A DNA stretch of 64,000 bases from Deltaproteobacteria bacterium (GCA_016704445.1 JADJAE010000028.1:60472-124471); one strand, 5' to 3'; shown: positions 9,201 through 21,000, numbered from the stretch's first letter. The notes: a model not told the origin generated them from the sequence alone. Numbers and translations: made by a program.

Positions 9201-11293
9201 ACGGGACGCTCGCCTCGCTGACCGACACGGAAGGCGTGCTGCGGTCGTTCGCCTGGGACGACATCGAGCGCCTCACCACGGTTACCGCGCTCGGAGGGCG
9301 CGTGGAGAGCTACGACTACCGCTTGCGTAACGAAAACGGCGACATCGCGACCCCCCAGACAGGTCTCGAAGCGACGCGCATCACCCTCGCCAACGGTGAC
9401 ACGATCACCCGTTCGTACGACGCACAGCACCGGTTGATCCGCGTGGCGGTCGGCCCCACGGACGTAGTGCGGTATCGCTACAATCGAATGGGCGCCGGAC
9501 AGTTCGATCTCGTGCAGAAGCTCCGCGGCGACGACAACAACGACCTGGTGACGCGATGGTCCGCAGGAGTTGCGCCGCCTGTGAGCCCTGGCACCCGACA
9601 GGGGTTTGTCCTCCCGCTTTTCCAGCAACGGCCCACGTTGCGGGTGAGGGTTGCCAGCAACGAGGTCTCCACCTGGGCGCGCGATGGCATCGGTCGGGTC
9701 GTCGCTGCAACCGACGGATGGCACTCCTGGAGCGCATTCTACAACCCGGACGGCACGATCGCGCGCGTCTGCGACGGCTCACCTTGCACTGCGACAAGCA
9801 CCTCGGCGCGGACCGAGTTCCGCTACGAGCCGCAGGTTGGGGACGCCAGTTTGACGAGTCACATGAGGCGTCTGCGCTTCGTGAGTCGTTTCTCGGGGGG
9901 GGCGGTCGCGGAGCACGAGCAGGAGACCCAGTACGTCCCCTTCGGGATGGCGGGTGCGCTACGGACGTTCTCGGTGCGTGAGGCGAGCGTGGGTGACGCG
10001 ACCACGCAAAACGTGACCTATGGCTACGACGTGCTGGGCCGGGTGCTGACTGCGACCAGCCCGGCGCTTCCCGGGGTCCCCGCCGAGACGATCACCCGGC
10101 GCTTCGACGATCTCGACCGCCTCGATCTGATCACCTCATCGGCCTATCCGGGGCAGGACCTCTCGCGTCTTGTCTTCATGGCCGGTCAGACCTCGGCGCG
10201 CCCGACAGCGGAAGAGATGCCCGTCCACGGGTGTCGAGCGACCTTCGGATACACCCTGACCGATCACGACATGCTGCCCGACCAGCGCTCGGTGCGGCCC
10301 ACGGGGTCGTCCACGGAGATCCTAGGGTTCGAGCAATCCTTCGACGCGCGTAGCCGGTTGGCGAGCGAGCGCATCGCGACCGGCACGCGCCACTACGCCT
10401 ATGACCCCTCGTTCCGCCTGATGTGGGCGGACGACTTTCTCAGCGGCTCGTGGCTCTATCGCGACAACTACTACGACAACCCCGGCAACCAGGGCGTCTA
10501 CAGCGGCTACCTGAATGGGGTGTCTCTCTTCTCGGACGGGATCCTGTTCAATGGATACGACCGCGCATGGCAGCGGGATCGACTCAACCGCCCCACCGTC
10601 TACATCGTTCACGACGTCCGCGGGCGCCTGACCTTCGACGGCGACTACACCTACACCTGGGATCAGAACGACCGTCTGACCCAGGTCGAGCGGGCAACGG
10701 ACTCAGCAACCTGGCAGTTCCGCTACGACGGGGCGGGCCGGCTGCGCCGCTTCCAGGAGGGCGGACTGTGGCATCGACTCGTGTGGGTGGATGGCCAACT
10801 GTACAGCGAGCACACGGGCACCAGCGAGGGCAATGAGACGACGCTTCTGCGGACCTACCACGTAGACGGGATGACCCAGTATGCAGGGTCGACCGGGACG
10901 CGTTACCGCATCGAGCGCGACATCCGTGGGAGCGTCCGGGCGCTGGTGCATAATGGGCAGGTGGCGCACGCGTGGCGGTACGACCCGTGGGGCCTTAGGA
11001 GCGACGACGGCGGGCCAGTATCGGGGGTGGAGCCGCGGAGGGGGTTCGCGGGTTATGTGGTGCACGCTGAGACCGGGCTGGCGTTCACGCCGTCACGTGT
11101 GTACCAGCCTGCGCTTCGGCGCTGGCTGACGCGTGACCCGTTGGGGGAGCGGGTCAGCGTGGACGGGAACAATTTGTACGCGTATGCGGCGAACGATCCC
11201 ATCAACAACGTCGATCCCAACGGGCAATGGGTCGAGAACATCAACGCGCAGAGTCTGGGAAATCTCTCAAACTACTTCGGCGGTGTCCGGTGA
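6219..11293 (+). CDS. RHS/YD-repeat lipoprotein with TPR and C39-peptidase-like N-terminal regions (frameshifted)
   Basis: ATG 6219 follows a GGGGAG site by seven bases and starts a lipoprotein signal (LMSGC). A TPR-like stretch lies near residues 110-160. Next is a C39 peptidase-like domain with C225 in RCGPLAV, H296 in DHFAAL and D317 in LRDPTFG, the right order and rough spacing for a papain-fold triad. About 1,200 residues of YD repeats follow (YDVLGRV, YDGAGRL, HDVRGRL), then the RHS core (YDPWGL, NNLYAYAANDPINNVDPNG). A one-base loss at 7831-7835 splits the frame; the protein resumes at QYDSNRRL. RHS proteins build a shell around a C-terminal toxin. The built-in protease may process the shell. 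The stop at 11291 is probably a second sequencing error, since the toxin module continues downstream in the same frame. Confidence 0.85.
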
Positions 11294-11770
11294 CGCGATG
11301 TCCTTCGGCTTCGGGGAGCTCTTCGGGAGGTTCTAGGGATCGATGGGGAGGTGAATGAGTGCTCAGGGCTATACGCAACGGGAACTGTAGCGGGCGGGCT
11401 TGCAGCAGCGCTGATCACCGGAGGCGCTGGGGGCGGTCCGACGGCCATGGAGCCGACGATTTCTCTCTTCCATGGCAGCATCAGGGATGGAGCGGCGATT
11501 ACGCGAAACGGCCTTAGCACGGCGCGAGGAACCACGTACGTGACGAGGGACATCGCAGCCGCTCGGGATGCATTGGCCAATCATTACGAGGCCGTCAGGG
11601 GACTTGGATCAGTCGTCGAGTCGCGCGTACCGCAGTCGCTCTTCGAGTCGATGCTGGCTCATCTAGAGCGACCGTACCAGGGTTTCCACCCATATAGGCT
11701 TAGCTCATCAGAGATCCCGCTGAGAACGGCTGAGCAGATCGAACTCTTCAACCGATTCATTGTGAGGTAG
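11270..11770 (+). CDS. C-terminal toxin module of the RHS protein (detached by frame errors)
   Basis: Directly after the RHS core, a different frame reads GDAMSFGFGELFGRF, and the RHS frame then resumes with LGIDGEVNECSG and a Gly/Ala-rich hydrophobic stretch. That is the linker normally found between RHS cores and their toxins. One extra base near 11275-11288 and one missing base near 11333 explain the interruption. The last 105 residues are a compact domain: LFHGS, GTTYVTRD, a Pro/Phe-rich middle, then SSSEIPLRT. The His...Tyr...Glu order resembles ADP-ribosyltransferase-like toxins, but this is only a pattern match. The alternative is a separate gene from GTG 11351. GC content drops clearly here. 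Confidence 0.65.
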
Positions 11771-11773
11771 ATA

Positions 11774-12154
11774 GTGATTGAGTTACGCAAGGCGCTTGAT
11801 CAACTTCTGGCATTTTTGGGTGACTTAGGGGCCGTCGTGCCCTTCCGCACCATTCGGATTATCGAGGTTGGGGAGGGTGTCCCAGTCGACTCCAAGGGGC
11901 GATTGGTCGTGACCCGCGCAGATCTATTCACGCCCGAAGAGTATGCGGATCGCTATAAAGAATTGCGCAACATGAACCCTCCCTGGATCAACGTGAGTTG
12001 CTATGGGAAGTACGTTGATAGCTTGGTTGTCGCTTTGGAACTTCCGCGACTGCCATGGTCGTCTTCTGGATCCACCATCGTCAGGTATTCCGGACCTTCG
12101 AGGGGAGTGCTTGAGGCGGGGTGGGACTTGGATTCCGTGCTGCTCATCGAGTAG
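11774..12154 (+). CDS. Candidate cognate immunity protein
   Basis: This 126-residue protein starts at GTG 11774, four bases after the toxin stop, with a GAGGT ribosome site overlapping the end of the toxin gene. It has no signal peptide or membrane segment and no family I recognise. Its position immediately behind an RHS toxin module, same strand, tight spacing, small size and lower GC than the flanking chromosome all fit an immunity gene. The sequence has an N-terminal helical part and a C-terminal part rich in aromatic and beta-prone residues (WINVSCYG, LPWSSSG). Function is inferred from context only. Confidence 0.6.
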   Translation: MIELRKALDQLLAFLGDLGAVVPFRTIRIIEVGEGVPVDSKGRLVVTRADLFTPEEYADRYKELRNMNPPWINVSCYGKYVDSLVVALELPRLPWSSSGSTIVRYSGPSRGVLEAGWDLDSVLLIE

Positions 12155-12227
12155 CTGGTTCGCGCCGTTCAGGGGGTGCAGGGCGCCTGGAGCGCCCGCC
12201 TGCGTCGTCCAGCGGCCACCACAGCCC

Positions 12228-14831
12228 TCACTTCGCCGCGATCATCGCCTTGAGCTGCGCCAGGAGATGCAGCGACTCCATCGGCGTCATCCGGTCGATC
12301 TCCACGGCCTCCAGCGCCGCGATCACCGGGTGCTCCCTCGACACGGGCGGCGGCTTCTCCTCGAAGAGCCCGATCTGCTTCGGCGCCTTCTTCATCGGCC
12401 CTTCGCCGCGCTCCAGGTCCTTCAGCATGGCCCGCGCCCGCAGCAGCACCGGCTCCGGCAGCCCCGCGATCTTCGCCACGGCCACCCCGTACGAGCGGCT
12501 CGCCCCGCCCTCCGCCAGCTTGTGAAGGAACACGATGTCGTCGCCGGTCTCCCTCGCCGACACGTTGACGTTCGCCACGTGCGAGCGCGTCTCCGCCAGC
12601 GCGCACAGCTCGTGATAGTGCGTCGCGAACATCGCCCTCGCCTTCACCGCGTCGTGCAGGTACTCCGCCACCGCCCACGCGATGGCGAGCCCGTCGAAGG
12701 TGCTGGTCCCACGACCGATCTCGTCGAAGAGCACCAGCGAGCGCGCCGTCGCCCCCCGCAGGATGGTCGCCGTCTCGCGCATCTCCACCATGAAGGTGCT
12801 CGCCCCTCGGGCGACGTCATCGCTGGCGCCTACGCGGGTGAAGATCCGATCGACCTTGCCCACCCGGGCCGAGCGCGCCGGGACGAAGCTCCCCGCCTGG
12901 GCCATCAGCACGATGAGCGCCACCTGCCGCATCAGCGTGCTCTTGCCCGCCATGTTGGGGCCGGTGACCAGCAGCAGCCTCGCGCCCGACTGCTCCAGCT
13001 TGATGTCATTGGGAACGAACGCCCCCGGCTCCAGCATGGTCTCGACCACCGGGTGCCGCGCGTCGCGCAGGTCGATCACGCCGCTCTCGTCGACGATGGG
13101 CCGGGTATAGTCGTGCCGGTGCGCGACCTCCGCCAGCGCCGCGATGGCGTCGAGGTCCGCGAGCTGGTTGGCCAGCTTGGAGAGCCTCCCCACCGCGTCG
13201 GCGACCTTGCCGCGGAGCTGCTCGTAGCGCGCTCGCTCCAGCTCCCGGGCGCGCTCCTCGGCCTCCAGGATCTCCGTCTCCAGCGAGGTGAGCTCGTCGG
13301 TGATGAAGCGCTCGCCCCCGGCGATGGTCTGCTTGCGGCGATAGTCGCTCGGGACGAGGTGCAGGTTGGCCTTCGTCACTTCAATGAAGTACCCGAACAC
13401 TCCATTGAACTTGATCTTCAATGAAGTGATCTTGGTGCGCGTGCGCTCGCGCGTCTCCATCGTGAGGATCACCTCGCGCGCGTTGCTCGCCAGCGAGGTG
13501 TAGCGATCGAGCTCCGGGTCGAAGCCCGCGCGAAACACCCCGCCGTCTTCGAGCGCCGCCGGGGGGCTGTCCGCGAGCGACCCTTCGAGCATCGCGCAGA
13601 GCGGCGCGCAGGGGTCCATCGCGCGCAGTGAGCCCAGCGCCTCGGCGGCCTCCGCGTTGGCGGTGAGCGTGGCGAGAAGGGTCGGCATGCGGCGGAGCCC
13701 GTCGCGCAGCGAGCCCAGGTCGCGCGGCGTGGCGACCTTCATCGTCGCCCGCACCGCGAGGCGCTCCAGGTCGGGGATCATCGCCAGCGACTCGCGCACC
13801 CCCTGCCGCAGCTCGGGGTGCACCACCAGCGCCTCGACGGCGTCCTGGCGGCGGTGCACCCGCTTGATGTCCTGGAGGGGGAAGGCCAGCCAGGTGCGAA
13901 GGCGCCGGGCGCCCATCGCCGTGATGGTCTCGTCGAGGTGCGCCAGCAGCGTCCCCTTCTTGTCACCGCGCACCGAGCGAAACAGCTCCAGGTGCCCCTG
14001 CGTGGTCTCGTCGACGTGCAGGTGCTCGCGCGCGTCGAGCCTCGCCGCACGCTGCACCGACACCGCCGTCCCCGGCTGGAAGGCCATCGCGTAGCGCAGC
14101 GCCAGCGCGGCCGCCACGCGGGTTCCCACCGGCAGCTCGCCGAAGCCCGCGTGCAGCCCCTCGTCGCCCATGGCGGACGCCAGCACGTCGCTCGCCTCGC
14201 GCGGCCCCAGCGGGGCCACCGAGCGGACGAAGAGCCTCGGGAGCATCTGCACCTCGGCGCGCACCGCGGCCTCGTGGTCCTTCGGGCAGACGAGCTCGCG
14301 GACGTCGAGGCGGGCGAGCTCGCCCACGACCCCGAAGAGGTCCTGCACCTCGCTGGTGAAGAGCTCGCCCGTGGAGAGGTCGTAGGCCGCGATGGACCAC
14401 AGCCGCCCGCTCTCCGGCGGCACCACCGCCGCGAGAAACTGGTTGGAGCGCGCGTCGAGCGACTCGGCGTCGAGCACGAGCGCCGGGGTGAGCACCCGCA
14501 CCACGCCGCGCTTGACGATCCCCTTGGCCTTCGAGGGGTCCTCGAGCTGCTCGCAGACCGCCACGTTGTGCCCCATCTCCAGCAGCCGCGGGATGTACGC
14601 GGGCGCGGCGTGGTAGGGGATGCCGCACATCGGGATGGAGTCGGCCTCGTTCTTGTTGCGCGAGGTGAGCGTGAGGTCGAGCGCCTTCGCCGCGGTCAGC
14701 GCGTCGTCGAAGAACAGCTCATAGAAATCTCCCATCCGGAAGAAGAGCAGCGCCTCGGGGTAGCGCGCCTTCTCACGGAGGTACTGCTGCATGGCGGGCG
14801 CCTGGGCGCCCTTCGATTGGGTTCCGTTCAT
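12228..14831 (-). CDS. mutS: DNA mismatch repair protein MutS
   Basis: This 867-residue protein is complete and of standard length. MutS binds base mismatches and small loops and signals through MutL. The mismatch-contacting motif appears as FFRMGDFYELF near residues 30-40. The connector, lever (with NFNGV-like FNGVFGYFIE) and clamp regions follow. The ATPase has Walker A GPNMAGKST near residue 623, FTRVGASDD, and the Walker B/signature region DEIGRGTSTFDG. It ends with the usual helical dimerisation tail. It is divergent from the transporter gene that starts about 140 bases away. This large gene has no frame breaks, in contrast to many neighbours. Confidence 0.97.
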   Translation of the reverse strand: MNGTQSKGAQAPAMQQYLREKARYPEALLFFRMGDFYELFFDDALTAAKALDLTLTSRNKNEADSIPMCGIPYHAAPAYIPRLLEMGHNVAVCEQLEDPSKAKGIVKRGVVRVLTPALVLDAESLDARSNQFLAAVVPPESGRLWSIAAYDLSTGELFTSEVQDLFGVVGELARLDVRELVCPKDHEAAVRAEVQMLPRLFVRSVAPLGPREASDVLASAMGDEGLHAGFGELPVGTRVAAALALRYAMAFQPGTAVSVQRAARLDAREHLHVDETTQGHLELFRSVRGDKKGTLLAHLDETITAMGARRLRTWLAFPLQDIKRVHRRQDAVEALVVHPELRQGVRESLAMIPDLERLAVRATMKVATPRDLGSLRDGLRRMPTLLATLTANAEAAEALGSLRAMDPCAPLCAMLEGSLADSPPAALEDGGVFRAGFDPELDRYTSLASNAREVILTMETRERTRTKITSLKIKFNGVFGYFIEVTKANLHLVPSDYRRKQTIAGGERFITDELTSLETEILEAEERARELERARYEQLRGKVADAVGRLSKLANQLADLDAIAALAEVAHRHDYTRPIVDESGVIDLRDARHPVVETMLEPGAFVPNDIKLEQSGARLLLVTGPNMAGKSTLMRQVALIVLMAQAGSFVPARSARVGKVDRIFTRVGASDDVARGASTFMVEMRETATILRGATARSLVLFDEIGRGTSTFDGLAIAWAVAEYLHDAVKARAMFATHYHELCALAETRSHVANVNVSARETGDDIVFLHKLAEGGASRSYGVAVAKIAGLPEPVLLRARAMLKDLERGEGPMKKAPKQIGLFEEKPPPVSREHPVIAALEAVEIDRMTPMESLHLLAQLKAMIAAK

Positions 14832-14970
14832 CGCACTTCACGAGCCATCGGTGGGGGGATTGGCCCGGGTTGATACACTCTTGCGGCCGATCGTGCCGCA
14901 TCTGCGAGCGGCGCTCCTCGGGCTCGCGGAGCGACGCCCCCCGATCGTCGATTGCTTTACGATCCCTGCC

Positions 14971-17900
14971 GTGACGCTCCGGCCCGGACAGCGGACAGAG
15001 GCCGCGCTCCTCTTCGCGTGGAACTACTGCGCCGTCTCGGCCTTCTTCGTGGGCCGCTCGGTGCGCGACGCGCTCTTCCTCGCGCACGAGTCGCCCTCGC
15101 GGCTGCCGCTGATGTACGTCGCCTCGCCGCTGGCGGTGAGCCTGGTCGGGCTCCTCTACGCCCGCGTCGCCGACCGGGTGCGACGCGACCGCCTGGTGCG
15201 GGCGACGTCCGTAGCCCTCGCGGCGCTGGCGGTCGGCGCGTGGTGGGCCCTCGGCGAGCGCTGGGTCTACTACGCCCTCTACGTGGGCGTGGAGGTGATG
15301 GGCGCCCTGCTGATGATGCAGTTCTGGACCAGCGCCGGAGACCGCTTCTCCCCCCGCGAGGCCCGCCGCGTCTTCGGCCTCATCGCCGCGGGCGGCACCG
15401 TCGCCAACATCACCGTCGGCGCGCTGATCTCCCAGCTCGTGACCCGCACCGGCGCCGAGGCGCTGCTGCTCGCCGTCGCGGGCTTCCTCCTCGCCGTCGC
15501 GCTCTTCTCCACCTTGCTCGCTCGCCGCCCCGGCGCACGCCGCGCCTCCCCCCGCGCCGCGCACCGCCCCGGCGCCGCGACCGGCGTCGACCCGCCCGGC
15601 GCCGGACACCTGCGCCTGCTCGGCCCGATGATCGCGTGCGGCGTGCTCGCCTCGACCCTCCTCGACTTCCAGTTCAAGACCATCGCCGTGCAGACCTTCG
15701 CGGGCGACCGGGTCGCGATGCTGCGCTTCTTCGCGCTGCTCTCCAGCGGCATCGGCGCCGTCTCCCTCTTCGTCCAGTTCTTCGTCACCGCGAGGGTGCT
15801 CGAGCGCTTCGGGGTCACCGGCGCCCTGCTCTTCCTCCCCGGAACCCTCGGGTTGAGCGCCCTCGGCATCCTCGCCTCTCCGACGCTCCCCGCGGCCGCC
15901 GTCAGCGAAGGCGGCAAGGTGTTCCGCTTCACCCTCCACGACGCCGCGATGCAGCTCCTCTACCTCCCGGTGCCGGCCGCCGCGCGGGGTCGTCGCAAGG
16001 CCACCATCGACGGGGTGATCAAGCCCGGCACCGAGGCCCTCGCCGGCGCCGGGCTCCTCGCCTACCGCGCCGCATCGAGCGCCCTCGCGCCCCTGGCCGC
16101 CGTCACCGCCGCCGCCGCCTGCTTCTGGATCGTCGCGGTGCTCCGTCTGCGCCCCGCCTACGCGCGCTCTCTGGCCGAGACGCTCCGTCGAAGGCGCATC
16201 CCGGAGAGCGCCCCTGACGACGTGGTCACCCGCGACATCGAGCGCGCCGCGAGAGAGGCCCTTCGCTCCGGCGACCCCGCGACGCTGCGCCACGCCCTCG
16301 ACCTCGCTCGCCTCGCGCCCCGCGCCCTCGACGCCGAGCTGCGCGCCCTCGCCGGGCACCCCGACGCCGCGATCCGAGCGGGCGCCCTCACCTGCCTCGC
16401 TCCCTGCGGGCTCAGCGACGCCGAGCTCGACCGCGCCCTCGCCGACGACACCAGCGTCAGGGCCGCGGCCGCCCGCGCCGCCAGGCCCTCGCAGCTCGGC
16501 CGGGTCTCCGCCCTTCTCGACGCCGCGGAGCCGTTGCTCGTCGCCGCCGCGGCCGAGTCACTGCACAGCCACGGGGACGCCGAGGACCGCGCCAGGGTCG
16601 TGGCCAGGGCGAGCGCGCTCCTCGCCGACCCCCGGCGCGAGGCCCGCTCCCTCGGTCTGGAGATCGCCCGACGCGCGGCCGACCTCGCGCTGCTCCCCGC
16701 GCTGGTGCTCCGCTTCGCAGACCGTCGCGAGTCGAGGCGCGCCGCGGAGGCCGCCGCGGCCGTGGGGACCCCCCGCGGAGCCCGCGCTCCTCGAGGCGCT
16801 CTCCTCTTCCGCGCTGCGATCGGCCGCGATCCGCGCGCTCGGGGCGCTGGGGACGTGCACCGCGCTGGCCGCGGTCGTGGGCGCGCTGAGCCACGACGAC
16901 GAGGCCGCCCGCGACGCCGCCTGCGAGGCCCTCGAACGCGCCCGCGCCGCGGTCCCGGAGGTCGAGCTCCCCGTGGCTGCGCTGGTCGCGGCCTGCGAGG
17001 CGGAGCTCGCGCGGGCCTTCGGGGCGATGGCGGCCGCGGAGGGCCTCGGGCGAGACGAGTCGGCCCTTCGCACCGACGGGACGAGGGCGCCGGTGCCCTA
17101 CCGGCCCGCCGACCTGGAGGGCCCCGCGGCGCTGATTTCCCGCGCCCTGAGGGAGCGCAGCGAGCGGGCGCGCGACCGGGTCTTCCACCTGCTGGGCGCA
17201 CTCCACCCTGGGCTCGATGCCGCGACGGTGCGCGCCAACCTCGATGATCCCGACCCGGTGCGCCGCGCCAACGCCGTCGAGCTCCTGGACTCCGGCGACT
17301 GGCCCCGCCCCCTCGGTCCGCTCAAGGCCCTGGTGGTGTCGCTGATCGAGGAGTCTCCGAGGGGACCTCGCATCGCGGCCGTCGCCCGGAGGTTGAAGCT
17401 GCCGGCGCGCACCCGCGAGGCCTGGGTGGAGGCGCTGCTCGACGACGGGAGCGCATGGATGGTCGCCTGCGCCGCGTACTATGCGGGCGCCGCGGAGGTG
17501 CTCTCCGCCCGGCCGAGGCTCCGCGCCCTGGCCCGGGACCCGAGGGCGGTCGTGCGGGAGACCGCCGAGGACGCCCTGGCGCGCATCGACCACCCCGAGC
17601 ACAGAGGACCCATGATCACCACGGCGGAGAAGGTGCTGTTCCTGAAGGGCATCGAGCTGTTCGCCGCGGTGCCGAGCGAGGACCTCGTGGGGCTCGCGGC
17701 CATCACCGCGGAGATCACGGTCGACGAGGAGGAGCAGGTCTTCCGCGAGGGCGACCGCGGCGACGCGCTCTACCTGGTGGTCGAAGGCACGGTGCGGGTC
17801 ACCCGCGGGGGCCGAACCCTCGCGACGATGGGCGAACGCGAAGTGTTCGGCGAGATGGCCCTCCTCGACCCGGCGCCCCGCAGCGCCACCGCGACGGCGG

Positions 17901-18055
17901 CCACATCGGTGACCCTGCTCCGCGTCGCCCAGGATGATTTCGCGGACCTGCTCCAAGAGCGTCCCGAGGTCGCGGCCGGGGTGCTACGGGTGCTCACCCG
18001 CAGGCTGCGCCGCGCCAACGAGCGCCTCGACGCGGCGGGAGAGCCACCGCCGTGA
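14971..18055 (+). CDS. ATP:ADP-antiporter-like transporter with HEAT repeats and cNMP-binding domain (frameshifted)
   Basis: The N-terminal 400 residues hold about twelve membrane segments of the MFS-like nucleotide transporter group (starting FAWNYCAVSAFFVGRSVRDALF; internal FRFTLHDAA and KATIDGVIKPG). HEAT-like alpha-helical repeats follow to about residue 880. The C-terminus is a cyclic-nucleotide-binding domain with FREGDRGDALY and GEMALLDPAPRSA, the phosphate-binding cassette. GTG 14971 is the chosen start; no strong ribosome site is visible. One base too many in the six-C run at 16769-16774 breaks the frame inside the repeats. The stop overlaps the start of the kinase gene as GTGA, so the two are probably translationally coupled. 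Substrate unknown. Confidence 0.8.
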
Positions 18056-21000
18056 GTCGAGACCCCGACTGGACCACCGGGGTGACCGTCGACCCCACGC
18101 TGCCCCAGACGGGGTCGCGCCCGCTCGGCGACGAACTCCGTGGCGCGACGGTCGAGCGGCTCCTGCCCGTCGACAGGTCGATGTACGCGATGATGGAGGA
18201 GTTCGCCCGAGGCGGCCTCGGGCGGATCTTCCGCGCGCTCGACCGGCGCACCGGGCGCATCGTGGCCATCAAGGAGGTGCGCCTGGCCGAGCGCGAGGTG
18301 CTGCAGCGCTTTGCCCGGGAGGCGCTGGTCACGGCCAACCTCCAGCACCCGTCGATCGTCCCCGTGTACGAGGTCGGGCGCTGGTCTGAGTCGGAGCCCT
18401 TCTACGCCATGAAGCTGGTGCAGGGCCGCACCCTCGCAGACCTGGTGGCCGAGGCGGCGACCGGCGGCGAGAGGCTCGCGCTGCTGCCCCACGTCATCGA
18501 CGTCGCCGACGCCCTCGCCTACGCGCACAGCGAGCGGGTGATCCACCGCGACCTGAAGCCGGCGAACGTACTCGTGGGCTCCTACGGCGAGACCGTGGTG
18601 ATCGACTGGGGACTCGCCCGCAACCTTGCGACCGGCGAGGAGGCTGCGTCGCTCCCCTCGGCCCCACGCTTCGATGGCGACGGCGGCGAGACGGTGGCGG
18701 GCACCGTGATGGGGACGCCCGCGTACATGCCGCCCGAGCAGGCTCGCGGCGAGGTCGTCGACGAGCGCGCGGACGTCTACGCCATCGGCGCGATGCTCTA
18801 CCACGTGCTCGCTGGCCTCCGACCCTACGCTGAGGCGAGCGGCGCCGCCGAGGTGTTGGGGCGGGTCATCGAGGGCCCGCCGAAGGCGCTCTCCGAGCTG
18901 GCGCCCGAGATACCCGCCGAGCTGGTGGCGATCGTCGATCGGGCCATGGCCCCGCTGCCCTCCGACCGCTACCCGACCGCGCAGGGCCTCGCGGAGGACC
19001 TGCGTCGCTTCCAGACGGGGCAGCTCGTGCGGGCCCACCACTACACCCCGTGGCAGCTCGTCTCCCGCTGGGTGCGGCGTCACCGGGCGCTGGTGGTCAC
19101 GACCCTCGCCGCGGCCTCGGCGCTCGCGGCCTTCGGGGCGTACAGCTTCCGTCGCATCGCCGCCGAGCGAGACGAGGCGGCGAGGCAGCGTTCGGTCGCC
19201 GTGAGCGCGAGGGCGCTCTCCGAGCGACGGCTGGGCGACGGACTGGAGGAGCTCGCGCGGCAGGCCCTGCTGGCGGGCGACCCGGCGCGGGCGCTGCCCC
19301 TCCTGGCGGGCTCCTGGGGGGGTCGTCCGGAGGGTCCGCCGACGCTGCGCTTTCTCTCGGCGCGGGCCCTCGACGCATACGCGGGGTTGATCGACGTCGC
19401 GCCCGCCCAGCGCGGGGGCGTGCTGTGGGCCGCGCTCACCCCGGACGGCGCGCTGCTCCTGAGCGCCGGCTTCAGCCAGCTCCCTCCAGGCCTGGGACAT
19501 GGCCGCTCGGCGACCGCGGTGGTCCCGCGAGGGCCCCCTCATCGGGCGCCTCTCCCCCGACGGCCGCCTCGTTCTGGGCGTGAACGGCGACGGCGCCGCC
19601 TCGGTCTACGCCACCTCCGATGGAACGCCCCTGGCCGCCCTGGCCGGCTCGACCGGCGAGCCCTCGCAGGCCGTGGACTGGTCACCCGACGGCGCCCGCT
19701 TCGCGGTCGGCGATCGCGGCGGAACCCTCCGCGTCTGGATCGCCTCCCCTCCATGGACCTCGGAGATCAGGCCCGGCGCCACGCGTCGAAGATCCGCGAC
19801 GTGCGCTTCTCCCCCGACGGCGCCCGCCTCGCGAGCACCGGGGACGACGGCCGGGTGCTCGTCTGGGACGCGCGCACCATGGCCGCGCCGACCGCGCTCT
19901 CGGGCCACCAGGGACACGTGAACAGCCTCGCGTGGGCGGGCTCCGACACCCTGGTGAGCGGCGGCGACGACGGCGCGGTCATCGCGTGGGACGTCGCGTC
20001 GGCGCAGCCGCGTCGGACCTTCGCGGGAGGCGCGGCCGTCTACCGTGTGACCGTCGACCCGTCGGGCACCCTGCTGGCCGCCGCGGTCGTCGACCCGGCA
20101 GTCCCCGTCTGGAACCTCCGCACCGGGGAGCGCGTCGCCTCCCTCCCGGGGCACCACGGCAGCGCCAACGACGCGGAGTTCATCGGGGCGAGGCTGCTCA
20201 CCACCGACGAGGCCGGGGTGCTGCGCACCTGGGACGCCGCGCGGGGTGAGCTCGACGGAGTGCTCCCTGGAGACGGCGTGATCTTTGGCGTGAGGGCGCA
20301 CGACGGAGGGATGGTGCTGGCGGGTGAGTCGGCGTCGATCCGCGTGGCGTCGCTCGCGCCCTCTCGCTCGCTGCGGCGGATGATCGGCCACCGAGCCCGG
20401 GTGCGAAGCGCCCTCTTCGATGCCTCGGGCGCCGTGCTCTACACCGCCTCGAACGACGGCACCGCGCGGGCGTGGGACGTCGCAACGGGCGTACAGCGCT
20501 TCACCGTGGGCGCCGCCGAACCGCAGCCCGAAGCCCCCCTCGCGCCCGACGCGACCGTCCCCCCGCCGAACCCGCAGGGGGTGCGGTGCGTGGCGCTCTC
20601 CCCGGACGGGCGCACCCTGGCGACGTCGTCGGAGGACGGCACCGTCGCGCTCTGGGATGCCTCGACCGGTGCCAGCCAGGGGAGCCTCGACGGACACCAG
20701 GGGCGGGTGCGCGAGGTGATCTTCAGCCGCGACGGCGCCTCGGCCCTCACCTTCGGCTTCGACGGCGACCTCCGCCTCTGGGACCTCGGCCCCCGTCGCG
20801 AGCGATCGCGCATCTCCACGGGAGCCCCGGTGCTGGCCGCCCGCCTCGACGAATCCTCTCGGCGGGCGATCGTGCTGGGCGAGAACGGCGCGGTGACCGT
20901 CTGGGACGCCGTGAGCGGGGCGAAGATCGACGACGGGTCGCTCCCGGAGAGCCGCCTGGTCGACCTCCCCGTGACCCCTCGGGGCGAGGTCGTCGGCGCG

